In this document: positions 24,401 to 39,400 of the stretch, piece after piece
Position numbering within the stretch: the first letter of the stretch is position 1
How the letters are laid out: every line of letters begins with the position of its first letter
Assembly (NCBI RefSeq): GCF_949628265.1
Contig: NC_088790.1
Span: 7,134,545 to 7,198,544 of the forward strand
Direction of reading: 5' to 3'
DNA from: Cloeon dipterum
Lineage: Eukaryota; Arthropoda; Insecta; Ephemeroptera; Baetidae
DNA length: 64,000 nt
Position numbers and translations under genes: made by a program
The notes under the pieces: model-generated
What the model saw: only the letters and a program-made list of their open reading frames with translations
Told to the model about the DNA's origin: nothing
Database searches by the model: none

Positions 24401-27400
24401 CTCCGGCTGTTTGATGTGTGTGAGGCCGGCAAGTAAAAAGGACGCAATTAAAGCTCTGGACTAAAAGGTGAAAAGGAAGAAGAAAGGTGTTTAACTGATG
24501 TGAGCTGTTTGCACATCAAAGCAGGGGTTGTTAAAGCTTATCAAATCCTCGAAAGTTCGCATGTTACCTCTGAAATTTTGCCATTAAGCCCTCACGTAGT
24601 AATTAGTGTGCTTGCTAAATATTTCAGACTTCCTAAACTGTCATTACAAAATCGTTTTAAAATTTTTAAATTAAAATTGCTTTCTCAGAAAGACAAATAT
24701 TAAATTCAGAGTCATTTAAATTAATTACATCCTTGGTCTAGAATTAGTAACTATTGATTTTTGCGTGGGATAAACTACGTCGTTAAATCTGCAGATGGAA
24801 AATCTTATTGCGCAGCTTCGTTTTGTTTGAAGCATATAGTAAAGTTCTTACCTTGAATTTCCTTCTCTTCGTAAAGTATTAGCAAAGGGATGGAAAACAC
24901 AGCGCTGAGCAGCCATGCCACTGCCACAAGAATCCTAGATCGTCGCCCTAAATCAAAGCAAGTTGCGGTTGGAGAGAGAAAGAGGAAATGAGGTAATAAA
25001 CTGGAAACGCAGTTATGCAACCAGCGTAACGTCTGCTCTCAACGTGTTGCATACTGCGGAGCGGCAGGCGCTTCTTTGTTGAAAAATGTTGTGAAGTTTT
25101 TGATGCAATCGCAATTACATAGCATAAATGCAGAAAATTATGAAGCAGAGGCATTTTTTTATAGCGAACACCAAATAGCATTAGCTTTTCATTTTAATTC
25201 ATTCAAAATTCATGACTCTCTTTAGAAAGAAATTGCATTTTTATATTTTACCGTCATTAATCAACAATAAACCTGAATATGATCTCATTAGAAAAGGGAA
25301 ACAAATTTACGCATTACGAGATAATGTGAATGTAAAACATGCATGCAAAATTCTAAAAATCTCCGGACAAAGAAATTATTTATAATGTCTAAAGCAATTT
25401 TCGCCCTCCAAAAAGTGCAGAGCAGTGCTTACAGCTGCCCGAAAAATTCATGGGGTGTGTAATGGCATCGTAGCGGTCTATGCTGAGCACCACAAGCACA
25501 TATGTGGACGAGTATGTCACCATGCCCTGTGGACAGTCATATAATAGCAACGTCAACGACAGCTGTCGGAAAACATGCTTGCCATTATCAAGAGAGTTCG
25601 TGAGCAAAGTAGAGTGGTGTAAAAGTAGTGTTTGCGAATAATAATTTCAAAGGTTCAGTCCAGCATGATGATGACATTTAAGTAAAGCAGGAAAAATATC
25701 TGCTAGAAGCTTCAGCAGACGTGATCAATCACACTTTGCTGGTCGGTTCATTTAGACGCACCGAGCACGCGCAATTAGGGCTGCGATTAATTCTACTGAG
25801 CTGACTTCGCAACGGAAAAAAAGCCGATTTAATAATTTAAATGATTGCTGTGCGATGAGGGAAAAAGTTAATACCGCGAGGTGGCTCTGGGAGTTTGCTT
25901 GTTTTTGCGATGCTCTTATCGACTCGATGTGCTTAGTGAGCACTGTAGGGCAATCACTTAGCGCTGTGGACTTACCTGCGAAAATCGGATGAGTTTGCAG
26001 GCGACATGGCCCGCGTGCCATGTGACAGTGATCCGCCACACAATGTCCGTCAGCACGCTGATGAGGCCAACGCTGAGATCTGGCAACAATTAAGTAACGA
26101 GTTGATTCTGTGTGGAAAAAAAACTTTATGCAACCGGGAAAAATAGCAGAAATATCCCTGCCTAGTTATTAACTCCTATACATGGGCACTCGCCATAAAA
26201 TTTGCCACGGTACAGTACAGTTTGGTTTGTTTATTTTAACAGAGAGACAGAGCTCAAGCTTCCACAAAGGATTAAAATCACATTAAATTCGCTTCAAATT
26301 CACCACTGGTTTGTTTATGGGTGCACGCGCGCACTGCTGCTTTAATCCATCCGCAAACGCTAATTATAATTTCGGTCACGTTTGCAGCTATATTGCGATG
26401 ACAGAAGCCGGAAACCAATGATAATTTATTTTCAAGCAAAGTTTAAATTTATGAAGAGTACAAAACCTACATTATATTGAAACTAAGAAGAAAAGCCATT
26501 TTCTTAAATTTAAAAATTCGAAGTTTTATGTTAGATTTTATCAATTGAGTGAAAATATACAATGTTAAGAAATCAGTTTTTAAGTGCACTGTTAAAAAAT
26601 TGAATGATTAACCATACTTCCAAGCTATCGAAAAGGTACATTCAATAATTTGTACTATCCCGTTGGTATAAAAGGTAAACTTTTGCATATCATTGAAAAT
26701 GTTTTACGTGATCTCTAACTCAATACAATTAGTAAATCTAAGATATTTTTATAATACAATACTCAATAGATATTCATACCATTTGGAATGATCACTATTT
26801 CACTCTGCTAAACTGAGAAATCTGCTCCAGCCATAACCATTTCATATTAGATGAGACACGTGGGAAACAAAATAAAACTCATGCATTTTCTTATTAAACA
26901 ATACTCTACTTAAAAATTAATTACTATCTTTTATTATTTGAATTGCGTGGGTGCAAAATAATATCTCCTTATATCTGTCTGTCATTTTGGTACATCTGTA
27001 CAAGGCGAGAAATGTAGTAAGCCATTGCTCAATCGAGATGAGGAAACAATCAATGACACGGGATTTGTGCCTCTCCAATATTGAGGCACACACAACGTGG
27101 CTGTGATAAAAAGAACGCGCCGCCGCAATGATGCTGTGAGCCTGCCGCATTTGAGCCTTCTTTCCTTCCGTGAACTCGCATACACACAATTTCATAGCGG
27201 GAAAAAGAGAAGGAAAACGCGTGCGAGATGATAAATTTTCCTTTGTCAAAACGAGGCGTGCTGGCAATAAAAGCTGATTATCCTCTGCACGGATGTTGGG
27301 CGCGCGAAATCTTGCCGTGCTAAAAAGGCTCTAACAAAGTCGGCGTCGCAAATAATAAATAATTTCTGCCATGATCCTAGTAGCCCACGCGCATTTCGAG

Positions 27401-30400
27401 TTGAATAATCTCTGCATAAAGCATGCAATTTGGGGGATATCTGATCTTCAGCTATAGGGGCTGCGATAGCGAGGCGCCATTTCCAGTTATGGAACTTGTG
27501 GAACCAATGGCTTTTTCAGATATTCCGTGTTTGAGTAAATGCGTTATGGCCAACATTAAATCACGCGTTTGATGGTTTTATTGCGAAAACTATTCTACGA
27601 GCACCATAAAAGAATCAATCTAAAGAGGATAATGGAACTCGGGGAATACGTCAGAATCATTCTGATAAGTCAATAAATACAATTAATTTTGTAGCCTAAG
27701 TTTCTAGTTAAAAGGACAGTCATAAATAGGGTCAAAAAGCTTTGCCAGCGATTTTATCAACTTAATGTAATTTTTCACTTACCCAAAATCTAAATTTATT
27801 TTAACTCGAAATTTTGCCTCAATATCTATTGCTAAAGTAACATTTGAAATTTGGGTCTTAATGTAATATTTAAAACATTGAACTTGCAAAGGAAAAACGA
27901 GAAAGATTACAATTACGTTATATGCAAAGCTTGTAAAAGTACAGTTCAAATCTAATTTACAGCACTCACGACGATCTAATAAAGACATCATTGAGCTTTG
28001 CATGCGTGTGCACTCTTATAATTAGTTGGCAACTTGAGGGAAAAGGTACACGCTAATGTCATTTAGTGTCCCAATCGCCTTTTGCTCTCTCTTCTCTTTG
28101 GAAAACAGAGTACGGAGTTGTTGCGGAAGTTCAGCCGGGTTTTCTTTATTTTTTCCCCGCTGACCTCATTTCTTTGACATTTTAAGTTGTTTGTGCTATG
28201 CGTTTGCACGAGTATAATGATGCGATTCAAGTTATATCTTTTAAACCAAGACGCCACGTGCACATCTTTACGTTTTCTCAAAGGATCTTTTTATTTAGAA
28301 AGAATTTATAGTTGAAATTGCTGCGCTCCTCATTACTCGTCGACTCCAACGGCTGACAAAATAAACTCCGTTCAAGTATATAAATTGAAAATTCTATTAA
28401 TGTCTTTAGTAAGTATCAACGAAATAATTCTTCATGAGAAATATACCATCACAATTTTTACTCTGAAGTTATTTGCTGGAAAGTCTCATTAAAAAGCACT
28501 CAAGTTTCCCCGCTTTTATCGTTTTAGATGTATAGGTAGGTGAGCCAGAATTGCTTGTATACGTCCTAATAAACGTTGCTCAAGATGCAGCTTAATCAGT
28601 TGTTTTGGCCACATAAGATTCATTGCATCATCACCCTGCTGAAGTATCTCATATTTCTGACTCCTTAGATACAAACCGATTTCCAATCCTTCATAAGTGT
28701 CAGGCAAAATGTTAAATAATTGTATTCTTTGAGGCAAATATTCTATCTCTCTCAGAGTAACACAATATTCTGAAATAGTGAAGGGGACGAGTTTAAATAA
28801 ATTTACATGGCTGAGGAAAAATGCTAACAACGTGCTGTCTCTATACTGCATAATTATCTTCGCGTTGATATTTAATCCTTATTCGAAATGATTTCAAGAC
28901 AAAAGGACAGGAAACGAATTCAAATTGCCAGCGGGCTTTTTCATTTCACATCTCTCTGATGAATTATGGAAATTTATCGCGTACGCATGGAGCTCCCGTT
29001 TATTCGTTTCAACTCCCAAAATGTGTGCTCACCCGACCGAATTCAGCTTTCCTTCACTTTCGTTATTTTTTTAAGAGGAGTAGTGAATGCCAAGATGGCA
29101 CGTCCACTTTCGAGGAATTCTGGTGGGTTGGTAATCGGAGCCTCACGCTCTTCTATTGCGAACATTGTTACAGCACCTGATGGTATCTTTTTCAGCCCGC
29201 CTACTGCGATATCTTAAAAAAGTTCACAGTCAGCCAAAACTTGATCGTACACCTCTTGCCGAGTAGTGCTGCGAATCAACTCACACCGATTTCCTCCTCA
29301 GGTAACCGTTTTCTAAATATAGCACGAAGGTAATTGGAGATTAAAACACCAGCTTGGTTCATTAAAAAGTCAACTAACTTGTCTTGTACAACACTTAATT
29401 AGAGGATTTCATCGAATTCGAAATACCAATTAAAGCTCTAGACGTTTCTCAAATTACAAGCAAACAAGAAAGTTAGAATTCTGTTTATGATTTTGCCAAT
29501 TAGTGAAAAAAATCGACTACTTCATCAATTCAAAAATTTCAAACTTTCTTTAATTAATCTTTTTTTTATCCTCCGAAGGGATTATGACGCCACCCGCATA
29601 TTTTGAGCGAACCGTCACGTCCATTTTTTGCTTGGACATTTTTTTATTTTTTTGAATCCTTTACTGCTGCCGCTTCTTTTTAGACAGTGCAGTCAATGAT
29701 TGTGATGGGAGCTTGCATCTTTCAAGCTTGATAAGCACGGCACGCCTTTTGTATCGGGCCGTTTGATTGCGAGCCAAGAGAGCAGGAAAGTGTTCGGACT
29801 GAAAAACCATCAGCAACGTCGTTTCTCTCTCATGAATTGATCTCAACCGACGGCAGTGCGGAACATCTCATTTTTACCTCTCAGGACTGAATCCCGACGC
29901 AAGGAAATTAGAGGTTGCCAGCAGCCACACCATAGTAATTGCTTTTTTAATTACTCCGTTGATTAGTCCCAACCAGAAAGATAAATAAGAATCGGACGGT
30001 GCCGCAGGGGCGATCCCAGAGCTTCCGATCAGCACGGAAAAATCAGTTTCCAAGCAAGCTGAAAATTGGTGCCTGCTGCAAGTGACAAATTTGATTGACG
30101 TAATCGAAGGGAAAAAGAGAGCTTGTTTAATCACATCCCTCAAATGGCCATTGCTAAAACGTCACGACGACGCTTCGAAGGTTTAGAACTCGTTAAACTG
30201 TGGAGTTTGTTAGTTACCCTCCAGATCTGCAATATTCTCAGTTTGAATCTACAATGATCCGTTGCCAGTCTTTTAAAATCTGCATAGCTTTATCGACTTA
30301 ATTTAGAAATTATTTTGATTTAAGTTTTCATGATTTTCATGGCTCTTTATTAACTTTTTCCATTTTTGAAATCAGAAAAATTATTGAATTAAAATATATC

Positions 30401-33400
30401 TCAAAGCTAAGATTGACAGAGAATTATGTCTGTAAGTAAAAATGAAAATAATTAACTCTGTCCGTCCCTACATGGTTCCATAAAATAATTTAGCCTCCTC
30501 GTAAGTACTTACCTGCAAATGCAAGATGCATGATAAAGAAGTTCATTCGGGATTTGCGCCCCTTGCTGTCGAGCAACAAAGCCGCAAGTACTGCTGAATT
30601 TCCCAAAACGATCAACACGAAAAGGATCCATAGGACTGTTACTTGCTCGGTCTGAAACAAAAAGTGTTTAGATGTTTATCCGATTAATACACATTTCAAT
30701 CGGCAGTTACTTGTGCAAATAAGAAGCTTTATATAAACCATTTTGAGAGCCATAAAGGGCAATGTCATTGCTTGCGTTACCAGCGAGAGAGGTTATTTCC
30801 GTAATTGTATTGATTTTAAAGCAAAAAAGTAAACGATAGCAAGGGCTGATTTTGATTTATTTTCTCAGTTTGTGGTAACTTCTTACTATAGCTGCATGAA
30901 ATGAGCTAATAAACACACGAATGATAATTACATTTTCACTATTTTTATACCTTTCATAATATATTTGTTTTGTTACATTGCCATTAATTACATTAACAAT
31001 ATCATGTTTACAATTCTAAATAAATGTTATCAGCTCAGCGGTGTTATTGGGACCCTAACAGTTGGAGCTATAACAGACAATGAGATGTGCTGACAATGAA
31101 TAGGATTAAAAAATGAATCAAGTCGACGAATTCAGTTTTGAGTTTAGCTTTCAACGCATACACCCCTAAAACAGCAGCCCCCTATATTGGTATTCCATCA
31201 AACACTAGATACATAGGAAAAGGAGGTCTAAATTGGATGGGTGGGATAGCTCTCGCTTCTTTGCCAACAACGTGCTGATTGCGAAAGGACAAGGAATCCT
31301 ATTTTTCGCTCGCAAAGACATAATCGACAACTCGCTTCTTTTTGTTGCCCACGCACACAGGAGGGGAAATAGAAAAAAAGGTCCGGGAGCGATTCTTCTG
31401 GCCATCTCATTTAATGGAGTCACAGCAGCAGCCAACCTCAAGGGATAGAAAGCAAAGCACGTGAAACACAAAAACTAAGCCGTTTTGATTGGTTCTCCAA
31501 TTTCACTCGCATTCGTGTATTGTTTTTTGTTTCTCTGATTTGATTTGGTTGGATGTGTATTGCCCACCTCACTTTCACGACCTCTCTACGCGTTTGATAA
31601 AAGTTTATCTACAGGGAATTCATACCAGTTATTTGTTTATCTTCCTGATACAAGAATATCAACCCTACTCAGGCGTGGCAACTATTGCAATACATATATA
31701 TTGCTTTTTGGTGCAATTAACATGAATTTTTATTTGCAGTTTTATCTGGATTTTTTTGTATATCCAAATGATAAACTGCATTTAAAAGAATTAATCAATA
31801 AAGGTATCAAATAATCACAATTTTGTGTAAAAAAACACAATCTAGAAAAGGCTTCATCCTACTTATTTCCAAGGAAGACTTAATTTTTAAACATTTTTAC
31901 CAGGTATTTTGTCTACCAACGAAGCGAGTTTGTGCTATGAAATAGGGCTATTAGAAGGCATAAATAATAGGACAATATGTTTCAACGAGGAATGTACGAT
32001 TTTATAACTCTTATATATCTTTGTGTTGCATTGCTTCTCGCACAGCAATAAAAAATGACTATCCGCTCCAAAGAGAATCTGAAGGTCTGAATTTTGAACA
32101 TATGTTAGAACCAAACATTAAAAATAATTAGTTTAAAAGAAAAATGGCAAATTATTGACTATCATCTTTTTTAGAGTTTTAACCTTATTTGTTTTATCTT
32201 TGAAACTTTTAAAATTGCAGCAAATATTTAAATGAGGTGGACTGAAATACGGACTATTAAAATTGTGGAAACGCAATTAGCTTACAATTAGATGTGATTT
32301 TGAGCTTTGATTGGCCCTTGAGACCTTCCGTGCAGTGCTCTAGAGCTGGAATTGTAAATCGACACTAATTGCTCAGCTCATTCATCGCATTCAGCACCGA
32401 TCGGTCTGACGCATTTAACTGCTCTCATCAGTGCCCTCTCGTCACTGTTCATTTTGTAAATCACACATTACTTCATTTAAATTGAGCATGACTTTCATAT
32501 TAAAAGCTTCATGCCAACTTCAAGCTTCTTTGAGTTAGAGCGATGAAAGCTGGAGAGGCAAATTTCTTGTGCATTGGAATTAAAAATAAGAACTAATTAG
32601 CGAATTCCTACGTTTTCTTTTCTCCGGTCGGCCTCATTATCCTCTAATTACAAACAGAATAAATATCAAATCAATTTTTAAAGCCATACATGTGCTAAAT
32701 ATAGCGTTCAGAAATGTTGCGAATACTTGCTCAAGTTGTGCTGCTTTTTCTTTTTCAAAGTTAAATGCCATGTACATAGATGAAATTAATTGCATACTCA
32801 TTCTGAGTTGCTTTTCTTGTAAGATTTTCTGGCTGTTGAGCACTCAACGAACGCATTGGGTGGAAAACGCGAGCAATTTTTCGCTCGGTTTGTGCCCTCG
32901 ATTTCATCCAAAAGTTTTCACCCCACCTGATTCACTTGCTGAAAAAGTCCACGAGTGACTCTTGTCTATCTTTTCTGCAAAGTTTCTCGCTATAAAAAAA
33001 AGGTTTCAAAGATCTCTTCTCGCCACTGGCCGTCTTAAGGGTTTGCTCGAAATATCGCATGAATGCGAGAGTCGTCTTATTTGAACACTCGTAGCGAGAC
33101 CAATCAACCAAATTCGTCGGATTCTTGGCTTTCGCGAAGCCTCGACCGCATTGGGAATGCGTCAGCATGCGGAATTATTTGCGCGCATAATAATGTGCCC
33201 GCTCAATCGACTAAACGGTGCGTGGGCGAAGGAAGAGCAGCAATTGATTGACAAGTGGAGTGTGTGAAATCACATGTCATAGGGATAAGCCATACACACA
33301 TAAATCATATCATTTTCTAGTTTTAGGCGCGTCAGAATTAACGAAGGTAATTTTTAAAGCTTTTTTAGCATACGAAAATTTGTGTTTTTTAAATTTATAT

Positions 33401-36400
33401 ATAAATACGTAGACACAACAGACAACAGTTTCCTGGACCTCTTTTTTATCTTATGAAGTTTACAGTAAGAATTTTTTAAACATGATGTAATTAGGGTAAT
33501 TAGCTTATTTTATGAACAAACAGACTCGGGATTAAATTACCAGGTTTCAGATTTTGTGTCTTTTCATTAGATTTGAAAGCGTTAAGCTCTGTAACGTAAC
33601 ACCGCAGTTAAAAAAAAACTGCGTGGGATTAGATAGATTTCCTGCTATTTTGCAATTTGACTCGCTCTTCGGTCTATTGGTAGTTCTGAATCTGAGCAGC
33701 ATGTGTAAATGTACAAAATTGCTTATACTTTTGATTAGCACTTTTTTTGTGTGATTCGGTTTCTATGGAAATGCTATTTCAATGCGTGGTGGTTATCGGT
33801 GCTGGAGCCGTGACTTATACAATCAGTCATCCGATCGATGCTGATATAATTTTACTCCCAGAGGCTTCTTAAACGTTATAGAGACGTTAAATGATTTACA
33901 AACTTTCACGTCAGTTTTCAATTAGTTCGAAAACTCATTCAGACTTGAGTAATTATTTCAAGACTCAAGTAGTATTCAACAAATTTAAAGTTGCCTCTTC
34001 TTATTCCTGGAAGCCTGAACGTCTCTTGATATAAAAATCATTTAAACTATTAACTCATCAGTAATATCAACCAATCAATCATTAATTTGCATTGTTCCAT
34101 TAATATGTCAGAGATAAGAATAGCAAGCAAGATTAATTAGTTTGGAACGGAAGTCACAAATTAAATTAAATATTTTACCCAAGAGACACCAAGGACAAAC
34201 ACTTCACCATCTGGTTATTGCAGATTTAAACTAGCAATTTGTTATCCTTCAGTCAAAGGGAGGAAATGTGTCTCCGCAGTGACATTATAGTTTTCACTAA
34301 TTCGATTAAAAAATTTTACGGAAAGCATCCAGTCATCCTTTGCTTCGGCCATTCCAAACTTTGGATCACTAAGCAAAGCAGCATTAGATCATAATAGTAT
34401 CCGTTTCCTGTCATTCATTTTTAACAAATCGATCGCCTTGACTACTTCTATAGCACGGTTTGGCAACGCCAGCGGCAAAAGCCAGATCATTGATATCATA
34501 AAATATAGTGGACACGTGGTTAACTTGGACAGTTATTTAATGGGAAATCCAAACAAACTAGATATTCTTCACGGGCGCATTTCGTTTCACGTTGCGGCTG
34601 TTGTGATGATTTCCAGAAGCTGTCGCGATCACTGCTCGCGTCTGGCGCATTCGCGCTCATCGAAGACGCAAGTAAAATGAAACAAAAATAAACGCCACAC
34701 ACGCATCACGTCCACGGAGGCTGGCGAAAAGCACGCAAGCACACCCCTGGCACCTAATTCACTTGACACTTTTTGCGATCATATATTGTGGTGCTGGTTG
34801 GCAGCTAATGAGGCAACTATTCACCGGCTGCTAACACGCACGTAGAGCAACGAGACTTTATGCAGCACTTCAATAAGTTGGTTATTTATACATAAGACAT
34901 AAGTCTCACCATGTAAACTCACAAAATTCTCTCGTAACTTATTCCCCCTCTAAAAACATTTGGTTTCCTAAAACATGCTTTTTCATTAAAATATTTTATG
35001 CAAGTAAATTCATCCTTAATATTATTTAATCGCCTCACTTGTTTCAAGGGATTTAAACCAACACCTGCAAAATAAAGTTAAGATGTACTGTTGGAAGTTA
35101 GTAGCTTAATTAAATTTCTCTATTCCACGGATTCCGTCAATTAAATATAGTTGAAGTGGAATTGTCTCATTGTGACTCACACTCATGCATTAGGGTTTTG
35201 CAAGTACGTGCATTGTTCACGAGGGAGAAGAGCAGCTACCATACACTCAACCCAATCAGGTCAAAGTCACTTCACTGTTTGCATCGAATTTAATTTGTTG
35301 GACGTGAATGCCACAACTTTTAAGAGATTGTCGAGCTGTTCTCTTCACAAACTTTTCTTCGTCGCGAATTCTTCAATGAGTCGTCAACTCGGCGAGAACT
35401 TGCAGAAAAACTCGACCAAGTAAGCGGCAATCAAGTTTGAATTGCGTCGGCAAGAGGCTTTATTATGTGCCCACTAAGCGCTTGTAAATGAACTTTGTGA
35501 TAGGTGCATACACGCTTTCTCTGGGTCCAACTCCATTGTTTGCCCTTTCACCTTTCAAAATGGAAATTACCTGTGTTGAGTCTAAATGATGAATAATGCA
35601 AACGACCTGAAAGTATTGCTATGTTCTCCCGACACATGCTGACATGGGGGAGTATGTCACTAGCTAGAGTGAACAACTCATCTCGCAGTCTGAAATGTGA
35701 GTATTCATGATACGTGCAGCAGACTGCTTTACATTGTAAGAGCGTATAATAATAAAATATGCATTCAAAAATGAGTTTGGCCCAGTAATTTAAATTATAT
35801 TGAATGATCGATGCATTTATTAAACACTGAAATGGTACATCTAGGTATCAGATTTCTTCTTACTTGCTATAATATCTCTTTTCGCAGATACGGACATAAT
35901 AATAGCTTGCTCTCCTGTCGAAGAATTTACAAACACTGTATCTGTTGTCGATTCACAATGGAAATTTTTGTTTGTACACCATAATAATGGAACCCGTGAC
36001 AAGCTTATCTTGTAAATATGTGCATATTTGTTATCAGAAATCGTTGACTTCCAGTTAAATTATATTCAAGCCTAATTTAAGATGATCAATTTAAGTGAGA
36101 TCAATATTATTGTATAAACATATGATATCTGACATCCTTTATCTGATAAAAAGTGTAAAATAAAATAATATACACAATGTGACTTCAATATAAAGGGGGG
36201 AAATAACACCGCTCTTGCCAAGATAGCATTATTGTTGCAAGAAGGTTGCGTGTAGCGTGGCGGGATTTCATAATCTTTCGTCGTTCGCTCTCTTCTCAAT
36301 ATTTGTTTAGCAAGAGCAAGTCAGCAACTTGTGCGGCTTATCGTATTCAAAGGCTGGTAATTCAAAATCCTTATTAGTGCTCACTATGTTTTGCAAGTAA

Positions 36401-39400
36401 ATTTCTCTTATAAGGAATGCTAAAGCACTGAACTAGTTTGTGTTCCCCTTACGAAAATTGTGCGAGATTATTTTCCCCTCATATTGTTCACTTTTAACCA
36501 ACCACCCTGGTTCAAACCACGTAGAGAAGAAACATTTGAAAAAAAATATACATAATAAGTCAATTAAACTAATGGTAATGCTTTATGCTCACAGATAACA
36601 GGCTTGCCAAGTAATGGTGTTGATGTAATTTGAACACAATTGATTACGAACCCGTCATTCAAATAATGCGTAAAGCTTTTGAAAGCTTGAATTTCAAACA
36701 GCACAAATTTATGTTGCACATTTCTAACTCTGTGAATCTAATTATTCTATTGTTGCCATTAGTAAAGCCATGTGTGCCATACCTCTCTAAGGCACACAAA
36801 GTAATGTGTTAGGTTACGAGCAAATTACTGAACCTGCACGTTTCGTTCTAGGTGCTATTTAGACACGATAATTAGTTCACAACTTCCTGTGGCTCGTGTA
36901 ACGCGTTAAATCATCAAGCGCTGCTGAGAATGTTAATATGTATAATATATTGGTGATATTTCCAGGCAACTTTTGATTTATTAATCCAATCAAGTTTTCA
37001 TTGATGAATGACATTGCAATATGTAAATGCAATTCTCGATACTCGCCATTGTGAACTCGGAGGTTGTCTTTTTCGGTCTTCCTTTCGACTCCGATCTCAT
37101 TGACAGATGGCTAGAACCAGCAAATAAGATGAATGAAGCGTTTCAAGGGGGTTTCGCGAAATCGCTCCTTTTGTCATTTCAATCAGTCGTCGGCGAGCCA
37201 GCTGTGTGTTTGTTATGTGTACCATTCAATCCAGAGCTCGAGCGCCATTTCAATAGGCCGTTTCCCAATTTTCTTTCAACGTTTGCGTCCATTTTTTCCC
37301 AAAGCGACACGTGTGGAAATGGGTGCTTGAGGACTGACTGAGAGAGCTATCCCGAAGGCCTTTTGTCTTTTTTGAAGCCTTCACATTTCCTTTTCTTTCT
37401 CGAAGGAACCCATTTGTCGGAAATGCTGTGATGCCTTTGGAGGGCGCAACCCAAATTAAATTTGCGAATTTTCAGACGATTTGTTTGGAGTTGGGAAGTT
37501 ATCGACGCTTCAAAGCTTCATTTGATGGCAACTGATAAATACATATTGTTATTGTTACGATATGAAATTATAAATATATAAAAATAGTGTCAATGAGCCT
37601 TAAAAATTGTTTTTCGCCAAAATTGAATAAAACCAGAAATGTGCTGAAATGAATAATTATTTGCAGCATTATGTTATTTTTCACTACAGATTCCACTAAA
37701 TTAAACGATTTCTCCCACATTCTCAGAAAATAGCCCGTAATTAAATTTTTCTGCTTTTCAAAACATTTCATAAATCAGAGGCAAACCAATATTAAATCAA
37801 AGTATCATGAATGTCTAGATATCTAGAAACATTTCTACTTCTAGCAAAATAATGATGACTTGTTTCTAAAAATTAATTAAAATATGTTTTTATTATCTTA
37901 ACAAGAGTAATACAAGAACTTCACCAGGATGACTAAAAATATTTTGAACCAATGTAAGGATAAGGATGTATGGAATACAAAAGTTGTTTTCTATTAGCAA
38001 TCAATATAGAAAAAAAGAAAAAAGAATTCTTCTTGACATTGAAATAGAAGCTGCTGCTTTTTTAGCGCAAGCTAAAGAAGATCATGTTATTATTTTTCCT
38101 AATAAAGCAGTAACAAAAGAAGGTTAAGGATGCCATGAGTGTGCTTGCGTTAAAAATCACTGAGGCGAGCTTGTTGGAACCTTTGATCTTAGTGGCCATC
38201 ATCAAAATTCATATTCGCAATTTAAAAGCAATTTTTTCTTGTAAGGAGACTCAAACAACCGATGCTTGAGAAAAGTGAAAGAGTATCAGATGAAGCCATC
38301 ATTTGTCGAGATCAATCTATAAGCCGGAGACAAACGAAAAATTGTATTACATAAGTGTAATACCGATTTTTCCTTTGTATTCTCCTCTCTTGCCACAGTA
38401 AATATACCCAAGAGCGTGTTGTGGAAATTATGACGAACCTCTAAAAGGCTTTTATGGGTGTTTTCGCAGCAACGAAACTAAGTGCATGGTGGATCTCGCG
38501 CGAGGAACAGAGATCCGCCGAAATCACTCACGTAAGCACAACACAGGCAAATTGCTTATCAATCCCTCCAATCATGAATAATACATCGGGATGGATGAGG
38601 CAATCCAATTTCAAAACTCCGAAGCGCCCTTGCATCGACCAGTCGGTACTTGCCCCGGTGGAAACGGAGTTTTTTCCGCGGAAAAGTGGCTGACACTTGC
38701 AGCTTTACTCTTCAATTGCCTCACAGGAAACAGTTATGCGGATTTACTCAATTTCACGAGAACTTGTTTTTCACGTGAATTCCTACCAAGTCATTTTATT
38801 TAATTAACGTTGCCTTCATGAGTGTAATAATTTGCTTTGTCATTTTTAATTTTGTGTGACACCATGTGTTTTGCATCAATTCATGTTACCTCTCTCTGTG
38901 GCATTTTTCACTAACCATGCAATAAACAATGCTTTGAACCAAAGCTCAACCGTTTCAATAGCTATTACGCTTGATACTGTGCTTGAAATTTTCATTTCGT
39001 AGCATAATGCACTACTGAGAAAATAAAGAGAAATATTTTATATATGCTAGTTGCTATTCGCAATAAGGTAAATGGAAGCCATGCGTGTATTAAATTTCGC
39101 AATTCCTACTTGTGCATATATGCATATCAAATATCCTGAGGAAAAGGAGGAAAAGGCACAAAATCTGGCAGCGAATATGACATTTAAATCACTGTGTTCA
39201 TTCACCTGAATTTCCGAGTTGAAACATGAATATAATGATGTATTCACTTCACATTTCTCCTTCATTCAGATGAGATCTTTCAGCAATGTGACTTTCGCAG
39301 TCGTTAACGCCGGTCGCAAATTTGAGTTTACAGTTTCTTTGCAAATAGTATTGTTACTGTACTGAATGGATCATATTGCACATGGTATTTAATTTATTTA